This document shows, piece after piece, positions 11,450 through 21,514 of a stretch of DNA of 64,000 nucleotides; the stretch's first letter is position 1, and every line of letters starts with the position of its first letter. The notes beneath the pieces are model-generated. The model did no database searches, had not been told where the DNA came from, and saw only the letters and a program-made list of their open reading frames with translations. The stretch comes from Symsagittifera roscoffensis. Lineage: Eukaryota > Xenacoelomorpha > Acoela > Convolutidae. The translations under genes and the position numbers were made by a program. The stretch lies in contig NC_087064.1 of NCBI RefSeq assembly GCF_963678635.1, forward strand, positions 38,244,706-38,308,705, written 5' to 3'.

Positions 11450-12300
11450 CCATTCTGCAGCATATGGTACAATTGAAACCTGAACAGCTTAGACATCTGA
11501 TTAGAAAAACATCAAATCGCGACATCATACACTTATTGCGAACGTTTTCTCAATACTGTCAATGGAAACGTACATGTTGAAAATGCAAATAACGAACGGT
11601 TCGAGTTAGCAAACGAATAATTAATTACTCCAAAAACCAGTGCAATTTTTCTGAGGAAAGAAGGTTTCATCTAGTGCGACAAAAACATTATTTTTGTTAC
11701 AAGTACCTCACAACTTAATTTTGACTTACGAAGAATTCCAGCTACTTCTGAAACATTTATATAAGGAAGAGCAACCACATGCTTCACGTGTTCTTCTTGA
11801 TGATAGTAATAAACCTAAAAACGCTCATCTACCCTACCATAGCAGGCTTAGACCCCTACTACCTCCTCAATTTAGTGAAACGACAGCAACGAAGGATTTA
11901 TTCACGGAAAAGGCTGAGACCCAACAACAACTGTTGACGGACAATGAAAAAGTGCCGGTCGATTGTGATGAAATTGAATTAATAGAAGAGAAAATGGATA
12001 GACGAACCGAAAGTATTTTAGGAGAGTTACAGGTTTTGGAAGACAAAAAATTGTAAGAGCAAAAACCATACTTGAAATCATGAGAAAATCAGAAAGAGTT
12101 ACAATTAATCATGACAATGAGATGATTTATGTGGATAAACTACAAACAGGACTTTAGGCTGCAGTATTTTTCTACGACGTGCATCAAACAACAAGAAACC
12201 TACAAAATCAGGCCTTCACTTTCATTTTAACTGCTCTCAATTTGAATCAAAAGCTGGCAATAAATCAAACATGCGGTTCAGTCAGCCTCTTTTAACGCTA
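11450..12300 (+). pseudogene. Broken Maverick frames between ATPase and integrase
   Basis: The longest frame is 11694-12056 (120 codons), with a Leu-rich start and a Glu/Asp-rich end (EIELIEEKMDRR). Just after its stop another frame reads on with ILEIMRKSERVTIN and, past a TAG, a Tyr-Asp-Val-His segment. Upstream at 11460-11570 is a short frame with LRHLIRKTSNRDIIHLLR. These look like one or two small genes cut by stops and frameshifts. Their position inside the element suggests virion or regulatory proteins. I cannot name a family. Confidence 0.45.
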
Positions 12301-12719
12301 AAGAGAAACGTGATCCCGGAATAAAGAAAAATGTTCAGTAAAGAAGTTGTGCAAACCTTAAGCGAAGTATAAAACAAAAAAGAAAAAGTCTCAGCGACAA
12401 TAGAAAAAACAAAAACCAAAAACGTGAAAAAGAGTCAGAAGGAGGCTCCGACTCGAAAGTAACGCCCAATAACAATTTAAATTCAACAACAATGGGAAAG
12501 TTACCAAGATTGAAGAAAAATTATTGAAAAAAAATGCAGTGAATAAGGTCCCGCAGTATTTTGTAGTGTGAACATTTCGAGAAAAACAACCAAATTGAAG
12601 CGACAAAAATTTAAACATTTCCTTCACACTAAACCTGCATACCCAAAATAACGAACTGTCGTCCAAAAAAACCCGCGACTCAAGGTCATAGCTGACGATA
12701 GTGACGGGATCTGATCATT
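12301..12719. other. Lys/Asn-rich broken spacer inside the Maverick relic
   Basis: AT-rich DNA with short frames only. The plus strand reads as Lys- and Asn-rich peptides with many stops. The 91-codon minus-strand frame at 12391-12666 shows no motif and is probably chance. Confidence 0.35.
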
Positions 12720-13417
12720 AGATCTGACCTATGTTGATAAACTTGTGCAACCTTGATGTTAAGTATCTGCTTGTTCCTGTTGACTGCATGTCCCGCTATC
12801 TCAGAGTGCAACCCTTGAAATCAAAGCATGCTACTACAACAGTAGAAGCGTTAAAACAAATGATAACTATAAAACATGGTTGTATGGAGTATGGTTGGAC
12901 AAGGGCACAGAGTTTGAAGGATCGTTTGATGTACAAAGAAAGGCATAGAAAGATACAGCACAGATACCAAGCCAAAGTCCGCATCGTTTAGAAAAATATC
13001 CGTTTCTTGAAAAAAGTTATTTTGAAATACTTGAAGGAGAAATGGACATATCATACATTGAAAAAGTGCTAGGTTTTGTCAAGGCAACTAATTCGAGAAC
13101 AAATTGTGTCACCTATCTCGCACTAAAAAAAAGAACAAAATGGTGTTCCTCGCCTGGTTTAATTAGAAGCAGAACAGTCCTTGAAATTAGTTCAACGTCC
13201 AAAACTTTATGTGGGTGATTGTAGTAGACTCGCCAAACTAGACATAACTTTTCGTAAACGTTACAAACAATCGTTCAACGATGAAGTGTTTGAAGTTTTT
13301 GACATACCAACAAAAAGTTCTCCGACATACAAGTTGATTGATGATAAGAGAGAATTGATTGAGGGAGAGTTTTACAAGTCTGAACTAATTCGCCTTCTGG
13401 AGAAGGAGGACTCATAA
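12720..13417 (+). pseudogene. Maverick/Polinton integrase, broken
   Basis: A DDE integrase of the retroviral fold that would insert the element into host DNA. The core starts with DLTYVDKL (first Asp at about 12724), then KYLLVPVDCMSRYLRVQPLK. The second Asp motif WLDKGTEFEGSF follows in a shifted frame at about 12892. The region around the expected catalytic Glu is scrambled by stops. The helix segment with EKWTY and NSRTN is spread over two frames at 13030-13110. The C-terminal tail is intact at 13181-13417: VGD, then FRKRYKQSFNDEVFEV and a YKLID-type end, the SH3/chromo-like tail of this family. At least three frame breaks are visible, so it is inactive. Confidence 0.85.
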
Positions 13418-13429
13418 ACAATCAAGAAT

Positions 13430-14270
13430 GAGGGCACTTCCAGCCTTTTCACCCCTAAGGTTACCCTTCCCTCACAATTACCATAGTTTCATCTGCATCA
13501 ATGAACGTTTTTCAAGATAACACTCTAGCCAGCCTCAAAAACTCCTGAGTGACTAAATAAATGTGAGGTGAATGGAGAGTAGTAATTACAGAAATTACCT
13601 TCGCTACTCAGATGAACAACGTAGCTGACAACAACTATGTGTACAACAAAAAAGATCGGGTTATAGCATGCGAGAAAGTTGAGAAAAACAAAATCTCTAG
13701 GCCTTATCTTGGAGAAACAGCAAAACTAATAGAAAGAGAGTATACTACTACTATTGAAATAAACTGGATGAGATTTGTCTAAAGGCAGAATTAGAGAAAC
13801 TGATTTACGTTATAGATCACAAAACCAAAAATCTTTTGTTATGGCTGCTTTATTGGAAAAGTATAACTTTTACAAGCCGCAAAATCTCAGTCTATTTGTA
13901 TTCAAGGGCGCCAGAGATCGAACTGGTTATCATATAGGTTACGAACACGGAAGCTCGAAACATAGAATATTCGCTACTCACGCTCTTATTGCTGACTTAT
14001 TGATGGATGTGCTGGTACTCATCTTATTTATATTTACCTGGACATAATTCATTACAAGTAGTTGGAGACAACAAAACATCCCTGTTACGAATCATTGATA
14101 CAAATTGTCGATTGAAAATGGTTATGCATGTACAACTGAACCAAATCATCATAAAGTGTTTAGTAATTTGGTCAACAAATTTTCTAATACTTCTGTAATT
14201 TTGCGCACAGAAGCTGGAGGACTTTACCCTTTCGCTGGAGGGAGAAAATTGTTCTGACTTTTAAAATTCA
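13430..14270 (+). pseudogene. Maverick penton-like minor capsid gene, broken
   Basis: Pieces of the expected order are visible in shifting frames. At 13520-13620 a NTLASLKN segment is followed by GEWRVVITEI and MNNVADNNYVYN, typical of the start of this family. A C-terminal strand pair follows with VGDNKTSLLRIIDTNCRLK at about 14055-14115 and an RTEAGGLYPFAGG segment at about 14205-14250. This is a jelly-roll capsid protein by family knowledge. Several stops and at least three frameshifts are present. It lies directly after the integrase on the same strand. Confidence 0.6.
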
Positions 14271-14279
14271 AAAGGTTAG

Positions 14280-14645
14280 CACTTGATCAATATAGATTAT
14301 TTTTACCTCAACCAAGCAAACCTACCACATTTATCAGGGCATTGTAGACAACGAGGCAGTGGTTTCGGTGCATTAACTTCGGGAAAAAAGTGGCACTTTC
14401 ATCCGCTCAAAAATTGGTGATAGCCGCAGCAAGAAGGGTCGGCAAAAAACTACTTCTTCAGGCTGCTCCAGAACTGAGAGAAGTTGCAACAAATAAAAAG
14501 CGCAAAGCAGGCACTTAAAAGCACCATTAAAAAAAAACAATCAAAAAGCAAGTAGAAAAAGGACGTAGATCTCGAAAAAATTATCCAAAAAAAAGAACGG
14601 CGGTGAAACGAAAAACAAGACGCGTCATTCCCAGAAATTAAATTG
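14280..14645 (+). pseudogene. Small basic protein remnant (protein VI-like position)
   Basis: A frame with SSAQKLVIAAARRVGKKLLL and then Lys/Arg-rich stretches (KRKAGT, VKRKTRR), cut by stops near 14350 and 14516. In Maverick elements a small protein with an amphipathic helix and a basic tail often follows the minor capsid gene. The match here is by position and composition only. Confidence 0.35.
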
Positions 14646-14684
14646 CACAGAGAATTTGCTCCGACTTCTATACAAGGGTAGAAA

Positions 14685-14933
14685 ATGATTTCTAATTCAA
14701 TTCCGAGTGAAGTAACTCACAACTTGTTGGACTTAATAGAAGAACCGCCAATATTTATCAGTTTTGAAAATGCTTTCACTCAAAATTGGACCCTCCTGTT
14801 CCTCTGGTGTTCCTATTGTAGCGTTAGTAACTGTGTCAGTTTCAGTTTGAGCAGAATTAGCCTGCCAGCCGAAATTAAATATGTGATTGTAGAGAGAAGG
14901 CAAGTCATGACGAAAGCTTTGAAATCATCCTAA
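14685..14933 (+). pseudogene. 82-codon frame, possible start of a capsid gene
   Basis: ATG 14685 to TAA 14931-14933. The first 30 residues (a LLDLIEEPPIF segment) occupy the place where the major capsid gene would begin. The rest is Cys/Ser-rich and does not look like a capsid protein, so the gene may be cut off here. Weak evidence. Confidence 0.25.
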
Positions 14934-14964
14934 AAAGTAAATCGGTAGACTCTTTTAAGAAATT

Positions 14965-15050
14965 TTGATAACATTCATGATAACATTTCATGATAAAATT
15001 TTCATGATAACATTTTTTAAAAGTCAGAAATTCATGATAACATTTTTTGT
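14965..15050 (+). repeat. Short tandem repeat TTCATGATAACATTTT
   Basis: Four to five imperfect copies of a ~16-bp unit containing CATGATAACATTT. They occur immediately after the last Maverick-like frame. Confidence 0.7.
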
Positions 15051-16276
15051 TGCCAATCAAATGATTGCAAAAAATCTAATTTATTCATGGGAGGATACCG
15101 CAAATTTTGCTTTTGAAGCGAAGCCAGGGAATTTGGTTTCATTAATCAGGATAAAAAAATTGTCAAATTCATGGAATTGTTTGAACTATTCATCAAATGC
15201 TTCAACCATTGCCTTACAGTTGAAACTACTCAACACCCTAATAGTGTTACAAAACCCGACACTTCTCATCGTTTACACTTTTTGCTTTTTTTTTCAAGCA
15301 TGAAGATTTTTTAGATTTATTTAATTTTTTTCTAAATTTTTCAGTCAGTTCGCAGTTTTTTCTTTTTGTCAGTTTTTCTGTTTTTTTGTAAATTTCCGCC
15401 AAAAACTCCAATTCACCAGATGACAAGATCGTTCCTTGTTTTATTTGAAATTTCCCTCTTCGTTGACTGTATGTAAGTACCGGTATGTGCAAATGTTTTT
15501 GCACCAACTATAATTAAACGTTTTTCATTCGAAGATATATCCCGAAACTCATCGAAGTAGTCAACGTCCGTTTCAAGAGAAGCGTTCAATATAAATGAAC
15601 AACCAACTGGTTTTTATGGTGGAACGTTGAAGAATGACTAATCACGGCATACGAGACAAATCATGCGTTCCAAAAGTAAAAGTTTCTGCGACAATTTTAT
15701 TAGCCCTTTAAGCCATAATGATAAAACTTAATCACCAAGGATATGATATTAACGATAAACCACCTTTTTTAATGGGTATTCAGTTGCTTTTCCCCAAGGT
15801 ATACTCTAAGAATCTTCTAGATGTTTTTTATTTTGACGGTTAACTTAATGACTGCTATTATTCATGGTAATGAAATTTTAACAGCATGACCTAGAATGCC
15901 CGGCAAACTAACCAGAAAACTTCAACGTGAGTGCTTTCGCCCGTAGCCCCTACAATAAAGCTATCACATAAACTCTAAAAAATCAATTTTCCAAATGCAT
16001 TCTTAGAGTGACCTCAGTCGTCATGCGTGAAAGAATTATTAATCAATTCCTTGCATAAAATATTATTAGTTTACACCTGATTAAGCCATGCCAGCTTTTT
16101 TTGATCTCATTCTCATTAATAAACTTTTCATACTTTTCATTCTCTCAATTTCACTTAGTTCAGTCATATTATCTTAACAAAACTTAAAACATTTTCAAGT
16201 CATGACTAGCCCTTTCCAAAAAATAGCAGTGTCTGATCGAGAATGATCAAAGATCTAGCAAACATACACGCAAGAA
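15051..16276. other. Gene-free AT-rich interval
   Basis: No supported gene. A Lys-rich 86-codon frame on the minus strand (15247-15507) is low-complexity and carries no motif. No repeats shared with the rest of the window were noticed. Confidence 0.4.
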
Positions 16277-16295
16277 TTGATTGCAATCATCCATC

Positions 16296-16332
<37 letters not shown>

Positions 16333-16785
16333 TCCGTTTAGAGCAAATCCGTTCAATGACTTGGCTCCCGGAAAAAACCGCGGCAATCAAAACAAGGAAA
16401 AGATTACAAAAAATCACATACTGATATCAAACTACCTCCTTGATCACATCGATGTACTTCGACAGAATCGAAAAAGAATGTACGAGAGTTTCACTATTAA
16501 CGAAAGCTATCCGGCATTAGAAAAGTCTGAGATAAACGACACAACCTCGCTCGAGCAGTCTCCCAGAAAAATTCTCTTCGCGCAAGACTGCGAGTTACTT
16601 CGTTGCATGAAAACCAGGAGGCATGCACGCGTAATTATGCAGAGCCCAAATCGTATTGGGATATTCCGACAGCAATGTCTCCCGAGTCGTTTATTAGGGG
16701 AATAGTTTCAACACCAGAACAATCAAATTTTTACTCGGGTGCTCGAGTTCGTCGACACAGAGTGCGGAGACAATCGATCAAGTGA
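16277..16785 (+). CDS. Hypothetical frame pair with GA microsatellite
   Basis: A 142-codon frame (16277-16705) runs from an Arg-Glu repeat made by a (GA)n tract into ordinary-looking protein (HIDVLRQNRKRMYESF, then a LEKSEINDTTSLEQ stretch). From 16603 a second overlapping frame takes over with protein-like composition (ending in RVRRHRVRRQ) and stops at 16785. A single frameshift near 16605-16640 would connect them. No family was recognised. It could be a decayed gene, a transposon piece or a missed exon. Confidence 0.3.
16299..16328 (+). repeat. (AG)n microsatellite
   Basis: About fifteen uninterrupted AG dinucleotides. A shorter GA run recurs at about 17115-17127. Confidence 0.9.
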
Positions 16786-18660
16786 CCCCATATCTCATTC
16801 AAAGAGCATCTGCCAATGCAGCTTGCTATGCCCCAAAAAGGGAAAACTACAGTTTCGAAAGCTCTATTAACATAACTTTCTTTTGTTTCAATTATTAGTC
16901 CAAAGCTTTTTTTTTCTTTATCGTTTCGTTTGATTTTGAAGTTGTTTCATTTGACCGTGTGTTTTGTTTGCCTCAAGGTTATCTCGCCCAGTAGATAAAT
17001 TAGTTTTTGCTCTGTAAAACTTTTCAGCAAAATTTTAGAAAAAGAATTTGAAAAAATAAGAAAAAAATCATAAATTGAGAATAAAGTTTCGCCAAAATTG
17101 TTCTTAGAGAAAAAATGAGAGAGAGAGATTAAAAAAACTTGCTCATTAGTGAACCCCATTTTAAATTTTCTTTAAAATAAAATATTGCTTTTTCTATAGA
17201 AAGACAAATATGGAAGGGTCAAACATTTTCATGTTGGTAGTCCAACCATATTTATTTGGCTTTTTTTCTAACACTCTCTGCTCTCTCTCTCCCTCGTTAT
17301 ATTTTGTGCCCGGTGGGGTTAGCCAGGTCTTACACAGAGTGTCAGAGAGTGTTTTGATGCCATAATTTTTCTTTATATTACGTTTATATACATTATTTGC
17401 ACATATAACTGAAATTTTTTTGAAAAAACATGAGAAAAAAAAAATTTTCAAAAAAAATATGACCCTTAGCCTTGCTCAGAAAATTATGGCAAGTTGGTTA
17501 AGGGTACTTTCAATGGATTGGGAGACAAAAAAAAATTCCAATTTTTTTTTTTTTACACAAAATCAGGCTACTCTCATTGATTGGACTATAAACGTTTTTT
17601 TAATTTCCACGCTCGTCCTAATTGGGCATCATATAACTCCTAAAATTTTTATACACATATTTATCTGAATTTAAAGTGTGCTCGATATCATTTGAATTTT
17701 ATTGGTTTGTTTTTAAATGATTTTAGGGACAGTTTTTCTTGAAATATTTTTCAATTTTTTCACAACATAAAAAGTTGGAGGTTTTCTTTTAATTTATTTG
17801 AAAAAAATATATTTTTTTAACTTGACTCTACAGAACGGGAGGCATTACTGAGGAGCGTAGCTTGGAGCAACTCCGGATTAGCTATTGCCTCTTAAACCAA
17901 GCGGCCATGCCTCAATAATTCGAAAGACATGAAATGACTTGTTTCACGATACACTGAATCACATGAAAGAAACTTTGGTTTCGATATCGCTTACACATAT
18001 TCAAATGACAATCTATGCTTATCATGCATCTGCAACTATCAAGGTATCTAATTTGCAGAATTTTCATTTTTTTTGAAAATTTACTATTTCATATTTCAAC
18101 TTAATTATATAGTTCATTGTTTCATTTTCTGAATACTTTTATCTCATATTTCTACTTTTCATTACACTCATTTAAGAGAACCATGAACTGGGCTTGAGAA
18201 CATTAAAAAATACTGTTTCCCATTAAAAACTAATCAGAAAAAAATTTAGTCCCAATTTGAATCATTCTAAGCTTTAAATTTTGTAATTTAGTGCTGAAAT
18301 GTCGATTGAAAGTCTAAACCAGTCTCCTAAAAATTGCTAAACCTTAAAACAATTCATCGCTACCCCTTAAAATTAATAGCAAAAGTTTGAGCCTGTAAAT
18401 GAGTCAGTTTTTTTTGTGCAAAACCCTTGCACTTGAACGAGGTGATGAGACATATAGAGCTTAAAGCTGTAATAAACCCTGTTTTCTGAAAGGAAAGTAA
18501 TTATTGTCGTCAAATTCACGGTGAAGTAAAACTCTTGTTCATGGCTTCTACTTGTCTTTACCCGCAAAATTTTCAGTCCTAGTCACTTCTCGTTTTTGCT
18601 TCTCCAATACCAGTCTTAATTCAATCTTGAAATTTTCCTGAATAACTCCAGTAAGATCAA
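16786..18660. other. Gene-free interval
   Basis: Mostly A/T-rich sequence with homopolymer runs. Only the tRNA-like fold at 17839-17913 stands out. The short open frames here look like chance. Confidence 0.5.
17839..17913 (-). tRNA. tRNA-like fold, probably a pseudogene or SINE piece
   Basis: Seven base pairs (GAGGCAT with ATGCCTC) close a 75-nt segment. On the minus strand the 5' part reads ATGGCCGCTTGG then TTTAAGAGGC, which resembles the D-arm and A box of Leu/Ser-type tRNAs with a GCC/GGC stem. A GGAG-TTG-CTCC hairpin follows. A normal T-loop (TTCGA) and a 7-nt anticodon loop are not visible, so a working tRNA is unlikely. Confidence 0.25.
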
Positions 18661-18666
18661 CAAACA

Positions 18667-19292
18667 ATGCCGAACACTACTTCTATCGCGACACCTGTTC
18701 CTTGTGTGCAGTGCGGAAAAATCCTGAGCACTAAAAAAACGTGAGAAGACATGAGCAAAACATTACAAAATCCTTCCTCCATCTTGTCCTCAAACTGTTT
18801 GCGATGTGTGTCTCAAATCATTCGAGAGTTTGTCATACAATGTTTCTCACTACAGAAAACTGTAAACAACATTTGCTGAAGAAGCACGCATTAAGAGTTT
18901 GGGATGGCATTGGGATGGCGTATTCCGCTGTCCCAACGGAAAGCGCGTTCAGAGGTAAACTGCGTCAATACTATCTCAAAGTTGGTGAAAAAGTAAAGGA
19001 TTTGCTTCAAGTCACGATGCAAATTAAGGAGGAATTAGATGCTGTAAAGGGTCAAAGAGGGCCCGAACCAAATGCAACGCCATGTGGAAGTAGTGAGGAT
19101 CATCAAAATTCCCACTGTGCAAGACGGGGACGTTGGCACCTTCGAAAGGACCATGTTACTTCTAAGCACTTAGATATTGACCCATTTCCTAAGACTTTGC
19201 TCTACGTCAGGATAGGAAGGACTCCCCCTACCCTTAGAAAGGACCACCCCTTAGGATCCGGGACACGATACAATACTACTCCTGTATATTGA
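18667..19292 (+). pseudogene. Broken C2H2 zinc-finger frame
   Basis: From ATG 18667 the frame gives CVQCGKIL and then hits a TGA. A shifted frame continues with RRHEQN. In a third frame VCDVCLKSFESLSYNVSHYR follows, and the 18741-19292 frame resumes with CKQHLLKKHALRV. The Cys-x2-Cys and His spacing suggests two or three C2H2 fingers that would bind DNA. The 19050-19290 part is low-similarity tail with a repeated AAGGACCA word. At least three frame breaks make it a pseudogene, or a gene with unrecognised tiny introns. It could be host- or transposon-derived. Confidence 0.4.
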
Positions 19293-19935
19293 GCGTACAC
19301 TGATTAACGGTTGAGTGCTTTTTTTAAGGTTTTATTTTTTGGTTAAACGAATATGTAAATCAAGGTAATCTATGTAGACTCACATAGGCATCGATTCAAT
19401 TGAACGTCTTTCTTTTTCCGTTAAGTACTTATTTGTAGTGTCGAAGTTAAAACCAAGTGGATGTTGTTGGTACTACTATGATAGAGTGGTCCCTTGAAAA
19501 CAACCGGGGTACCTTGAAAAAAAAGACACCTAGAGATCTCAAATTGTTTAAAATTATGCTTTCGCCGTTCAGAGAGCTGTCGAAGTTTATTTTCAAACAA
19601 ACTTCGTGTTTTGCTTTTTCGTAAAAGTTTCCCACTCACCATTTTAAGGTGGAAAATTTTTTTAAAAACGCCAAAATCGAGATTTGATGACGGAAAAGTT
19701 AGCCAATTGTGGTCGCTCAATAGTTAAATAAAATGAAACGAGCAACTTGCTTGATATAAACAATATGATTATTACATTTTTCAATCTGAAAGTTTTCTGA
19801 CTCAACAGGTTTCCCGAGATTTTTCAAATGAATAATTTATAGACAACTTAGTTTTCAAAACTTTACATGCGAAAAGCAAGCGGGATTTTGCGTTTGCTGG
19901 TTAGGCAGCATTTTTTGATGCTCTGACAAAGAATG
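19293..19935. other. Unassigned flank of the Gypsy insertion
   Basis: A 99-codon minus-strand frame (19421-19720) overlaps another 62-codon frame. Neither shows a motif. The five bases at 19936-19940 are the left target duplication of the retrotransposon. Confidence 0.4.
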
Positions 19936-19940
19936 GACCA
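19936..19940. repeat. Target-site duplication GACCA (left)
   Basis: GACCA directly abuts the left LTR. The same five bases follow the right LTR at 26901-26905, and again follow the duplicated LTR at 28337-28341. Five-base duplications are usual for Ty3/Gypsy integrases. Confidence 0.9.
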
Positions 19941-20258
19941 TGAGATTTGCCGAAGTCTAAGAATGAAAACTTGGTTGCGGAACAATAAGTAAATTGTTAT
20001 AGTTTGATTCTTGGTTGTTTTTATACTTAGTTCCGAATAATAAACTTGGTTTGGGAATTTGTCCCGATAGAACATGAGATAATTGATAAACAGATTGCTA
20101 GCATACAGTAAGTTGTAACAGATAATAAAACAACACGCTCAGCGTGGTATTGAGATAGGAACTAGCACAGCGACCTTGGTTATCATAATTATTATCTTTT
20201 GCAGTATGAATGCAAAAGGACAAACAACAAACGAGGCACCGAAGGTCGCCTCACGACA
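19941..20258 (-). repeat. Gypsy 1 3' LTR
   Basis: A 318-bp LTR. Against the 5' LTR it differs at five places (for example GTTGTAACAG versus GTTTTAACAG, and ATGAATGC versus ATGACTGC). The internal side abuts a GCGGGGAA purine-rich stretch in element orientation, suitable as a polypurine tract. Confidence 0.95.
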
Positions 20259-20455
20259 TTCCCCGCGGGGAAAAATTTTGGAAGACTTCAAAATTATAAT
20301 AAGTAAAACTGCACCTGGACAAACAAATGAATGATAGCCCCCCTATCCCACTCAATTGCGCACAGTAAACAAAACTGATCACAAGAAAAGTTTTAGCCGA
20401 AGTTTTAATAGTTTTGACAAATTATTTCAAGATAATTTATTTCCTGGCGATAAGA

Positions 20456-21514
20456 TCAGTATGCGCCTGTGGTATCTTTCCCTTCCTTCCTATTAGCGAG
20501 AGAAGACGACGTCGGAGTTTGAGGGTGAGGCGGAAAACGATCACGAATGAGAGGCTTCCGTGGTGACGAAGTGGGCACTGAAAGTGCAACTGAGGGCACA
20601 ACCTGTTCCTCCGTAACGGGTAAGAGGGACGACGCAACTGAGGGCAAAATCGATGCCTCCGTAACTGGTAAGGCGAATATCGTTTCCGAGGACAACATTT
20701 GATCCTCCTCTACAAGTCTCACCGAATGTCTCAGTGGATCACCGAAAAACTGCGTTGGCTTTTTGTTGCGGTGAGACGCCCTGACCGGCTCGGTGTTATC
20801 AGCTACTGGTTGTGCAGGTAGTAGAGAAAGTGAAGGGTATGAAGAAGACAGCTCCAAGGGCGTTGAATGAGAGGCAGGATTCAAATCTTTTGATACCTCC
20901 TTTCTTGGCGACGAAGTTATAAGTTCAGGACCAGATGTAATAGCTTCCGGAGGCTCCGCAGGAGGAGTAGACGATGCAGGAACAGCGCGATGTACCTTCT
21001 TCGGTTGAGGCGAGACGAACGACCCATCCGGTGGTTGAGTAGAGGCGATATTTCATGATGAAGTAGTAGGAGTGAAGGAGTGAGGAGTCGACGTTGAAAC
21101 AAGTTGACGAGCAAATCGGACCGGCGGTGAGTCACCCTGGAACCTCTGTCGTTTACCAGTAGTAAGTGGTTTTCGAGTGCCATGACGACCGTTATTAGAG
21201 CCAAATGAGCTGTCACTAGAGGAGTCAACAGTGAGATCTACCATCGGGATAGAGAGAGAAGGGTTGAGAGGCCTTTGTTCCAGTAACGTAGGCTGTCATC
21301 GTGTGATAAGTCATTTCGCCGCTTCCCGAGAAGTTGAGTCCAAAGTCCTGGCGCGAGCACCTATAGTGTTCGGAGCAACTGAAACGGTAGGCCGATAATT
21401 AGGTTTAAGAATTAGGTTGCGTTCCTGGAGGTGAGGCGGTTGCCGAGAAGCGAATGGTATTGCTGTTGAGGCCAGACTTGAGGGAATTAGCGAGGTCTGA
21501 ATGCCGGGCTGCAA
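20456..21514 (-). pseudogene. Gypsy 1 pol C-terminal tail
   Basis: Overlapping frames (20456-20884, 20917-21228, 21053-21244 and 21311-21514) continue the polyprotein beyond integrase. They are rich in Ser, Pro and Arg, with a SHRNKKPTQFFGDPLRHSV segment that resembles the end of retroelement Pol proteins. Stops and frameshifts separate the pieces. No env-like membrane segment was seen. Confidence 0.6.
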
